This document shows positions 6,788-12,870 of a DNA stretch of 12,870 nt, piece by piece. This stretch comes from JALOOE01 sp964423545 (lineage in GTDB: Bacteria > Chloroflexota > Anaerolineae > CG2-30-64-16): assembly GCA_964423545.1 (NCBI GenBank), contig CAYRFV010000159.1:1-12870 (forward strand). The letters are read 5' to 3'. The notes beneath the pieces were generated by a model. The model worked only from the letters and a program-made list of their open reading frames with translations. It searched no databases and had not been told where the DNA came from. How positions within the stretch are numbered: the first letter of the stretch is position 1; each line of letters opens with the position of its first letter. The position numbers were made by a program, and so were the translations under genes.

Positions 6788-9376
6788 GTGATGCCGATCC
6801 TGGAAGCCCTCCGCGTCCATGCTGGCGAACCGCTGCCCGGTGAACCGCCGGAGATCATGCCGTGGGACGATACGGCGGCTTGGGCCTGGCTGGGCGCAGC
6901 CAGGCACACCCTCGGTCTGCTGCTTGCAGGCGAAGCTCCCGGTGATCGCGTGTTCGCTGCGGCTGACTACCTGCTCACCTTCCCCTCGGTTGCATTCCGC
7001 GCTTCGCCGTCGTCCGAGGCGCTGTTGAACGCCACGGCGCTGGCGCTGTGCGGCTACCTGTGCGATCGGCGTCACCCCGAGGCCGGCATGTGGCGGCTGA
7101 CCGGCTGCGCGCGCCTGGCGAACGAAGCGCACCTGCGCCGGGCTGCGCTCGAAGATCGGATGCTGGCGGACTGTCTTTTGACCGTATGTCGCGTGGCCGA
7201 TGAGACCGGGCTGCCGCTTCTGGCCGATCTGATCACTCTGCGCGAACGCATGTGGGGCCGGCTGCTTGATCACCACAGAGCGGAACGACTCCACGTCCCA
7301 GAGGCTGAGTATCCCCAGCACATGATTCAGCCAGTGTCCCCTGACCGGGTCGGCGCGCTGATGCGCGGACGCGATTGGCAGCAGCGGACGCGTTCGCCGG
7401 AGGAGGTGCTGACCGCAGACATGGAGGACGCGGACGGCGCCTGCCGCAATCTGATCACACTGCGCGCTCACATGTTGGTGCGGCACCAGTTCGGCAGCGA
7501 TGTAGACTGGCATATCCAGTTCTTTGAGGACAAGGAATCGACCGTCAGTCTGAACTTCCAGCCGTTCCTCCGCAACCTTGCCACTGCGTATCGGGAGACC
7601 GGCAATGTGCAGTACGCGGAGCATGCGGCGAGACTGATGTGGTCGTGGTATCGGCAGTGTCCCGTGCCCAACCATCGGCAGTACACCGGACCGTGGCGCA
7701 CACTGGAGGTAGGCGGCCGGCCCTGGCGCGTCTGGCTGGATGTGATCGGCTATCTGGGACAGACGGCTCCGTTCGACGATGCCACGCACGCCATGCTGGC
7801 TCGCTCACGGCTGGAGCACATGCGCTACCTCACTGCGTTCTGCGGCGGACCGAACAATTGGTACCAGGTCGAAGCCTCCGGCCTTGCGGTTGCCGCCCTC
7901 TGCTCGCCCGAATTGGCCCTCGCAGACGCTTACCTGCGCATCGCACTCCGCCGGCTGGCGTGGATCAATCGCGTCGCCTACTACGACGATGGATTCCAGT
8001 TCGAGCTCAGCCACGGCTACCATGCGTTCCCCACCCTGGCCATCACCTCAGTGGTGCGCACCGCGCTGGCGCGCGGTGTGACCCTGCCGGAGCCGTTCGT
8101 GCGACTGGTCGAGAGAGCACACGAGATGTATCTCTACGCGGCTCAGCCCGATCACATCCTGCCGATGTTCAACGACTGTGGCCCGCAGCCGACCGACCCG
8201 GCGGCCTACCTCCGCGGGGCTGCCGAGATGTTCCGTCGCGACGACTTCCGATGGGGCGCCAGCCACGGACAGGCCGGCACAGCGCCCGACCATGCCTCGC
8301 ACGCCTGGTCCTCGGCGGGTTACTACGTGATGCGCGATCGGTGGGGTCGCGACGGACAGTTTCTTTTCTTCGACGGCGCACCGTGGGGTGCGTCGCACCA
8401 ACATGAGGACAAGCTGACTTTCACCCTGTATGCGGGCGGCCGGCTGCTGATCAGGGATCCGAACATCTACTCTTACTCGCCGACCGAGCTGACGCACTAC
8501 TTCAAAGCCTCGCGCAGCCACAACATCGTCATGGTGGACGGTCGCGGCCAGGCGCGGCGTTTCCGACCCGAAGCCAGGCTCTCCACCCTGGGGCGCAACG
8601 AATGGGTCAGTCGGCCGGACTTCGACTTCGTCAGCAGCGAATACCTCGAGGGATTTGCGCCGGATCCCTATCCCGGTCGCGGCGCCGCTTCGGAGGTGGA
8701 TGCGAGCATCGCCCATCGGCGAGCGATCTTCTATGTCAAACCGGACAGCGCGGCGCTGGCGTCCGTCCAGGGCGATCATGCAGGATCGGCCTTGCCCGGC
8801 TACTGGATCCTATGCGACCTCCTGAGTGGGCAGGACCACGAGGCGCACACCGTGGAACAGCTTTTCCACCTGGCTCCCGTGGAGCAGCCGGGCGCTCCGG
8901 AGCCGTTACGTCCCGGAGAGGTGTCGGTCTCGCCGTCCGTCATCGTGACAAGGGAACCAGGCCTCGGTAACCTCGCGATCCTGCCTCTAGACCCCGCTGG
9001 ATTGGAGGTGCGGGCGCAGAAAGGCGAAACGTCGCCGGCCGTCGGCTGGCATGGCGTCTACGGCGAGTTTCCTGCCTGGGATATCACACTGCAACGCAGC
9101 ACGCCGTTGCCGGCCCGCATGGATGTCGTGCTCTTTCCGGTGAAGCCAGGCGAGAACACTTATCCCGTTGTGACGCGACTGCGGTCCGATCCCCTGGTCA
9201 CGGCCTTCCGCATTCAAGGCGCGGGAGTCGATGATGTCTTCGTGCTGTGCGAGGAGGGCGCAGGGCCGGTCTTGGTGGACGATATTGCGTTCACAGGACG
9301 GGCGCTCTTCGCCCGCCGAAGCCCCATGCCACGGTTGCTGACCGTTGAGGCCGCCAGCGTTGCGCGTGACTCCTGA
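6788..9376 (+). CDS. Heparinase II/III family polysaccharide lyase
   Basis: This 862-aa protein has the heparinase II/III layout: a helical toroid (about 220-500), a Hepar_II_III beta-sandwich (about 520-650) and further beta structure to the end. In GTG-based numbering, likely catalytic residues are Asn357 (NNWYQVEASG), Tyr411 or His409 (ELSHGYH) and His537/His539 (GASHQHEDKLTF). Order and spacing match the Asn, Tyr, His set described for PL12 heparinase III. SRSHNIVMVDG (His578) is another family signature. Such enzymes split uronic-acid-containing chains (heparin-like, hyaluronan, chondroitin or alginate) by beta-elimination, leaving 4,5-unsaturated uronates. No signal peptide is seen, so it may act on imported oligosaccharides inside the cell. 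AAAGGGGA (6773-6780) serves GTG 6788 or the adjacent ATG 6791. A two-codon frame, ATG CCG TGA at 6783, overlaps the start. The substrate cannot be read from sequence. Confidence 0.88.
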   Translation: MMPILEALRVHAGEPLPGEPPEIMPWDDTAAWAWLGAARHTLGLLLAGEAPGDRVFAAADYLLTFPSVAFRASPSSEALLNATALALCGYLCDRRHPEAGMWRLTGCARLANEAHLRRAALEDRMLADCLLTVCRVADETGLPLLADLITLRERMWGRLLDHHRAERLHVPEAEYPQHMIQPVSPDRVGALMRGRDWQQRTRSPEEVLTADMEDADGACRNLITLRAHMLVRHQFGSDVDWHIQFFEDKESTVSLNFQPFLRNLATAYRETGNVQYAEHAARLMWSWYRQCPVPNHRQYTGPWRTLEVGGRPWRVWLDVIGYLGQTAPFDDATHAMLARSRLEHMRYLTAFCGGPNNWYQVEASGLAVAALCSPELALADAYLRIALRRLAWINRVAYYDDGFQFELSHGYHAFPTLAITSVVRTALARGVTLPEPFVRLVERAHEMYLYAAQPDHILPMFNDCGPQPTDPAAYLRGAAEMFRRDDFRWGASHGQAGTAPDHASHAWSSAGYYVMRDRWGRDGQFLFFDGAPWGASHQHEDKLTFTLYAGGRLLIRDPNIYSYSPTELTHYFKASRSHNIVMVDGRGQARRFRPEARLSTLGRNEWVSRPDFDFVSSEYLEGFAPDPYPGRGAASEVDASIAHRRAIFYVKPDSAALASVQGDHAGSALPGYWILCDLLSGQDHEAHTVEQLFHLAPVEQPGAPEPLRPGEVSVSPSVIVTREPGLGNLAILPLDPAGLEVRAQKGETSPAVGWHGVYGEFPAWDITLQRSTPLPARMDVVLFPVKPGENTYPVVTRLRSDPLVTAFRIQGAGVDDVFVLCEEGAGPVLVDDIAFTGRALFARRSPMPRLLTVEAASVARDS

Positions 9377-9419
9377 GCGCTGCCGTCGGGTCAGCTTGCC
9401 GCCAGTGGTGATTGACGCC

Positions 9420-9426
9420 AAGGAGG
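9420..9426 (+). promoter_or_regulatory. Ribosome binding site deciding the enolase-superfamily start
   Basis: AAGGAGG ends 6 nt before ATG 9433, a near-ideal arrangement. It rules out the earlier in-frame TTG at 9412, which lies upstream of this site. Confidence 0.75.
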
Positions 9427-9432
9427 CGCCTG

Positions 9433-10575
9433 ATGAAGATCGTGGATGTCGTCGTCGAGGAGTTCAGCTACAGATCCGGCATCGTGCGCGACTCCGAGGG
9501 TCACACCCATCCCGGTGCGGAGCACGACGCCAGGCAGACGCTGCTTCGCATCGTCACCGATGAAGGGGTCGAGGGGTGCAGCTTCGGCGCAAGCCGCGAG
9601 CCGATTGAGCGCATCGTCAAGCCGATCTTGCTCGGTCAGGATCCGTTCTTCCGCGAACGCATCTGGCAGCAGCTCAGGGAGCGGCAGCGGCTTAACCTGG
9701 CCACGCTCTACGATGGCGTACTGGCGCACGTGGACATGGCGCTGTGGGACCTCGCGGGCCGCATCCTGGGTCTGCCCGTGTACAAGCTTCTGGGCGGCTA
9801 TCGCGACAAAGTCAAAGCCTACGCCAGCACGATGTGCGGGGACGATCTGCCAGGCGGGCTGGATACGCCACAGGCGTACGCCCGCTTTGCGCTGCAGTGC
9901 AAGGCGCGGGGCTACTCAGCATTCAAACTGCACACCTGGCAGCCGCCCATTCCCGGCGCGCCCGATGTGAAGCGCGATATCGCCGCGTGCGCCGCCGTAC
10001 GCGAGGCGGTTGGTCCGGATATGGTCTTGATGCTGGATCCCTTTCACTACTACAGCCGGGAGGAGGCGCTGGCATTAGGCCGCGGGCTGGAGAAGCTGGA
10101 TTACCTGTGGATGGAAGAACCGATGGATGAGCATTCCACCTCATCTTACGTCTGGCTGTCCGAGCAGCTCGACCTGCTGATCTGTGGCCCAGAGACGGCC
10201 GAGGGCAAGATGCAGACGCGCGCCGAGTGGATCATGCGGGGGGCCGCCGACATCAGCCGGGGCGGGGTCGGCGACCTCGGCGGCATCACCCCACTCATGA
10301 AGGTGGCGCATCTGGCCGAAGCGTTTGGTATGCGCATGGAAGTGCATGGGGGCGGCGCGGGCAACCTGCACGCCTTGTGCGCCATGGGCATACCGGGCGA
10401 GTTCTATGAACGCGGCCTGCTCCACCCGTTCGTGGACTACGAGCTGCCGCCGCCCTGGCTGAATGCCATCGCGGATCCGATGGATGATCAGGGCTACGTT
10501 CATGTGTCGCAGCGACCGGGATTAGGGCTTGACATCAACTTCGAGTACATTCGCGAGCATCGCATCAGCGCGTAG
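9433..10575 (+). CDS. Enolase-superfamily (mandelate racemase / muconate lactonizing-like) sugar-acid dehydratase or related enzyme
   Basis: The product has 380 aa, the normal length for the family: an N-terminal capping domain (1 to about 125, ending in MALWDLAGRILGLPVYKLLGG) and a beta/alpha barrel. Metal ligands are Asp202 (MLDPFHYY), Glu228 or Glu229 (MEEPM) and Glu254 (GPETAEG). Catalytic candidates are Lys165 with His167 (FKLHTW, a K-x-H version of the usual K-x-K) and the Asp273 / His305 dyad (ADISRGGVGDLGG; MEVHGGGAGN). Members abstract a proton next to a carboxylate with Mg2+; those with a His-Asp dyad are often sugar-acid dehydratases giving 2-keto-3-deoxy acids, or racemases. Cytoplasmic. 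It follows the lyase by 56 nt and precedes an E1 pair, which supports uronic or aldonic acid catabolism. The exact substrate is not determined. Confidence 0.9.
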   Translation: MKIVDVVVEEFSYRSGIVRDSEGHTHPGAEHDARQTLLRIVTDEGVEGCSFGASREPIERIVKPILLGQDPFFRERIWQQLRERQRLNLATLYDGVLAHVDMALWDLAGRILGLPVYKLLGGYRDKVKAYASTMCGDDLPGGLDTPQAYARFALQCKARGYSAFKLHTWQPPIPGAPDVKRDIAACAAVREAVGPDMVLMLDPFHYYSREEALALGRGLEKLDYLWMEEPMDEHSTSSYVWLSEQLDLLICGPETAEGKMQTRAEWIMRGAADISRGGVGDLGGITPLMKVAHLAEAFGMRMEVHGGGAGNLHALCAMGIPGEFYERGLLHPFVDYELPPPWLNAIADPMDDQGYVHVSQRPGLGLDINFEYIREHRISA

Positions 10576-10619
10576 GCCTCTCACGAGACGCCATGTGACT
10601 TTGTACGAGATCGCCACGA

Positions 10620-11597
10620 ATGACGCCTGAGACGCTTCTCACACCCGCGCAGCGGCTTGAGCTCTACTACTGGATGCGCCTGACGCGCACCTTCGACGAT
10701 CGGATGATCGTGCACTGGAAGCAGGGCCGCGGCGTGGGCGGAACCTTCAGCCAGCGCGGCCACGAAGCGATCAGCGTCGGCGCGAGCTATGCGCTGGGGC
10801 CGCACGACATCGTCGCGCCGATGCATCGCGACCTGGGCGCGTTCCTGCTGCGCGGCATCACCCCCCGGCGCATGTTCGCCAATCTTCTGGGACGGGCCAC
10901 CGGCGTGACGCATGGACGTGACGTGAATCTGCACGGCGTGGGTGACCTGAGCTTCGGGATCTTCGGCTTCATCAGCCATCTGCCGCATTCGCTGCCGGCC
11001 GGCCTCGGCGCAGCGATGGCCTTTCGCTATCGGGATGAACCGCGTGTTGCCCTGTCGTTCACCGGCGACGGCGCCAGCAATGCCGGGCTGTTCCATGAGA
11101 CGCTGAATATGGCCGCGCTGTACAATGCGCCTTGGGTGGTGCTCGTCGAGAACAACCTGTATGCCTATTCGACGCCCATCGCGGAGACGATGAAGCGCAC
11201 CGACCTTGCTCGCCGCGCCGATAGTTACGGCATTCCTGGCGTGGCCGTGGATGGCAACGACGTCGAGGCCGTGTATGCGGTGACGAAGGACGCGATCGAG
11301 CGCGCGCGCGTGGGCGGCGGCCCGACGCTGATTGAGGCGAAGACCATGCGCATGCTCGGTCACGCCCTCCACGACGGTGCGGAGTATGTGCCGGCCGAGC
11401 TACTCGCAGCGTGGGAGCAACGCGATCCGATCCGTCTGTACGAGGCCAGGCTGATGGCCGAGGGAGTTGCGGAGCGGGCCGAACTGGACGAGATCGGACA
11501 ACGTTGTCAGGTTGAGGTCGAGGATGCGGTGGCATTCGCCGAGGCCAGCCCATGGCCAGACCCGGCGAGTGTCACGGATGGCGTATACGCGCCCTGA
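10620..11597 (+). CDS. Thiamine-diphosphate 2-oxoacid dehydrogenase E1, alpha subunit
   Basis: The 325-aa protein is of typical E1-alpha size and fold. The thiamine-diphosphate motif starts at GDGASN (Gly149-Asp150-Gly151, Asn154) and ends 28 residues on at ENN (Asn178-Asn179), followed by LYAYSTP. HGRDVNLH (98-105) and SHLPHSLP (119-126) correspond to the active-site loop and channel region; they look closer to branched-chain or acetoin types than to the GKGGSMH of many pyruvate E1-alphas. The subunit binds ThDP at the interface with E1-beta and decarboxylates a 2-oxoacid, passing the acyl group to lipoyl-E2. ATG 10620 lacks a strong Shine-Dalgarno, but no better start is near. It lies 44 nt after the enolase-superfamily gene. 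Pyruvate, branched-chain oxoacid, acetoin or a sugar-derived oxoacid are all possible substrates. Confidence 0.93.
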   Translation: MTPETLLTPAQRLELYYWMRLTRTFDDRMIVHWKQGRGVGGTFSQRGHEAISVGASYALGPHDIVAPMHRDLGAFLLRGITPRRMFANLLGRATGVTHGRDVNLHGVGDLSFGIFGFISHLPHSLPAGLGAAMAFRYRDEPRVALSFTGDGASNAGLFHETLNMAALYNAPWVVLVENNLYAYSTPIAETMKRTDLARRADSYGIPGVAVDGNDVEAVYAVTKDAIERARVGGGPTLIEAKTMRMLGHALHDGAEYVPAELLAAWEQRDPIRLYEARLMAEGVAERAELDEIGQRCQVEVEDAVAFAEASPWPDPASVTDGVYAP

Positions 11598-11752
11598 GAC
11601 GCCGGGACGCGACATGCGAGTGTGACAGACTGCGCCAGATTGCACGCCCCTGCGTCGTGACCCGGATGCCTACGGCGCCGTTTACTGCGCTGGCCGTGCT
11701 TGCCGCCCTGACCGCATCCGCCGGCAAGAGGAACGCCTCAGGATGAACCGAG
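11598..11752. other. Unexplained spacer between E1 alpha and beta genes
   Basis: These 155 bases hold no convincing ORF, promoter or hairpin. A frame covering 11552-11746 is open but shows no recognisable protein, and its start lies inside the alpha gene. Confidence 0.4.
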
Positions 11753-12757
11753 ATGCCGCAGATCGCTGCTGACTCTGTCCCCCGAACCCTTACCTACCTT
11801 GCTGCAATCAGCGAAGCGCTGGCCGAGGAGATGCGCCGCGATCCGAGCGTGCTCGTCATGGGCGAAGATGTCGGAGGTGACTTCGGCGGCGCGTTCAAGG
11901 TGACCAAAGGACTGGCGGCGGAGTTCGGCCCCAAGCGCGTCATGAATACACCTCTTTCAGAGCTAGGCTTCACCGGCATGGCCGCAGGCATGGCTTTGAT
12001 GGGACTGCGGCCGGTCGTGGAGATGCAGTTCGCTGATTTCATCAGCACGGCGTTCGATAGCATCGTGCAGTTCGCGGCCACCGCGCACTACCGCTGGGGC
12101 GGCGCCGTGCCCATCGTGGTCCGCGCGCCCTCAGACGGCGGCTTGCGCGCCGGGCCCTTCCACAGCCAGAATCCAGAGGCGTGGTTTGTCCATGTGCCGG
12201 GACTCAAGGTCGTTGCTCCCGCCACGCCTGCCGATGCCAAGGGTCTGCTGATTGCAGCTATCCGCGACAACAACCCGGTGATCTACTTCGAGAGCAAACT
12301 GCTCTATCGCTCGCTCAAGGGACCTGTGCCGGAGGGTGAGTTCGTGGTTCCCATCGGCAAGGCGCAGCGGGCGCGCAGCGGTGAGGATCTCTCGCTCATC
12401 ACCTATGGCGCGCAGCTGCACCAGGCGCTTGCTGCGGCCGAACGCCTGGCGGCCGATGGCATCGAATCCGACGTCATCGACCTGCGGACCCTGAAGCCGC
12501 TGGACGAAGACATGGTCCTGACGTCCGTCCGCAAGACCGGCAAGGTGCTCATCATCCATTCTGCCAGCCGGCTGGCCGGTCTCGGCGCTGAGCTCGCTGC
12601 GCTGATCTCGGACCAGGCATTCGCATGGCTGGACGGTCCCATCCGGCGCCTCGGCGGTCTTGACACACCCGTCCCCTTCAGCCCTCCGCTGGAGGATGTC
12701 TATCGGCCCGACTCCGAGAAGATCTACGCTGAGGCCATCAGGCTCGCCGCATTCTGA
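11753..12757 (+). CDS. Thiamine-diphosphate 2-oxoacid dehydrogenase E1, beta subunit
   Basis: The 334-aa protein matches E1-beta in length and order: an N-terminal transketolase-like pyrimidine-binding domain (about 10-185) and a C-terminal transketolase domain (about 205-325). MGEDVGGDFGGAFKVTKGL (36-54) is the family opening; Glu70 in TPLSELGFTG is the invariant Glu that activates the thiamine aminopyrimidine; GPFHSQNPEAWF holds the expected active-site His137. YGAQLHQAL and VIDLRTLKPLD are C-domain signatures. It forms the alpha2beta2 E1 with the upstream subunit. ATG 11753 is preceded by a weak CAGGA (11739-11743). The 155-nt gap from the alpha gene is longer than usual for this pair. E2 and E3 would be expected downstream but are not in the window; the last 113 bases show no gene or clear terminator. 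Confidence 0.95.
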   Translation: MPQIAADSVPRTLTYLAAISEALAEEMRRDPSVLVMGEDVGGDFGGAFKVTKGLAAEFGPKRVMNTPLSELGFTGMAAGMALMGLRPVVEMQFADFISTAFDSIVQFAATAHYRWGGAVPIVVRAPSDGGLRAGPFHSQNPEAWFVHVPGLKVVAPATPADAKGLLIAAIRDNNPVIYFESKLLYRSLKGPVPEGEFVVPIGKAQRARSGEDLSLITYGAQLHQALAAAERLAADGIESDVIDLRTLKPLDEDMVLTSVRKTGKVLIIHSASRLAGLGAELAALISDQAFAWLDGPIRRLGGLDTPVPFSPPLEDVYRPDSEKIYAEAIRLAAF

Positions 12758-12870
12758 TCTTTCGTCGGATCGGTTCGTGACGATGCTGCGCCACCTCCAT
12801 TCCTGCCAACGACTAGCCATCTGGCCAATTGCCTGATTCACTGTGTGGCCGATGCGTTGCGGCACGCCCA

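Noticed and set aside
6783..6791. Two-codon frame ATG CCG TGA overlapping the lyase start as a possible attenuator
   Set aside because: It sits only 2 nt after the purine-rich site, and nothing else supports leader-peptide control; chance is the simpler reading.
6359..7789. 476-codon open frame on the - strand
   Set aside because: It covers parts of two well-supported + strand genes, has low-complexity composition rich in Gln, Arg and His, and carries no recognisable motif.
11552..11746. 64-codon ORF across the E1 alpha/beta spacer
   Set aside because: It starts within the alpha gene, lacks a ribosome binding site, and has no recognisable motif.
12758..12870. Search for a terminator or next gene after E1 beta
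   Set aside because: No strong hairpin with T-run, ribosome binding site or gene start could be supported in the last 113 bases.

Overview
All convincing genes in this 12.9 kb window lie on the + strand. They are GC-rich, closely packed and share one style of codon use. The window reads as a chromosomal catabolic and cell-envelope region of an environmental bacterium. Gene content, GTG/TTG starts and one promoter with leaderless geometry suggest Chloroflexota (Caldilinea/Anaerolinea-like). That assignment is an inference with modest confidence; no marker gene is present. No RNA gene, transposase, integrase, CRISPR array or phage gene was seen.

Region 1 (1-2235) is a small sugar / amino-sugar cassette. 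It holds the C-terminal half of a ThuA-like protein, cut by the window edge. Next is a NagB-fold (glucosamine-6-phosphate deaminase-like) gene whose reading frame appears broken by one missing base near 504-507 and whose catalytic motif is altered. It is followed by a PIG-L/LmbE-type deacetylase starting in a 4-base TTGA overlap. A perfect 11-bp inverted repeat at 2241-2270 follows the cassette.

Region 2 (2387-6742) is a MoxR/DUF58 operon: a DUF4129 membrane protein, an unrecognised 208-aa membrane protein, a MoxR AAA+ ATPase, a DUF58 protein and a 168-aa polytopic membrane protein. The first four genes are joined by ATGA overlap, a start inside the upstream gene, or a 2-nt gap. A TACAAT -10 box lies exactly 7 nt before the first ATG. 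The transglutaminase that usually carries DUF4129 is absent, which makes the layout unusual.

Region 3 (6788-12757) is a sugar-acid set: a heparinase II/III-type polysaccharide lyase without a visible signal peptide, an enolase-superfamily (mandelate racemase-like) sugar-acid dehydratase or related enzyme, and the alpha and beta E1 subunits of a thiamine-diphosphate 2-oxoacid dehydrogenase. A plausible but untested reading is: lyase cleaves uronate oligosaccharides, the enolase member dehydrates an aldonic or uronic acid to a 2-keto-3-deoxy acid, and the E1 pair oxidises a 2-oxoacid derived from it. No E2 or E3 gene is in the window.

I found no clearly new defence or mobile system. The best leads are the altered NagB-like gene with its frameshift, the MoxR operon with its unknown membrane partner, and the lyase / enolase / E1 gene set.
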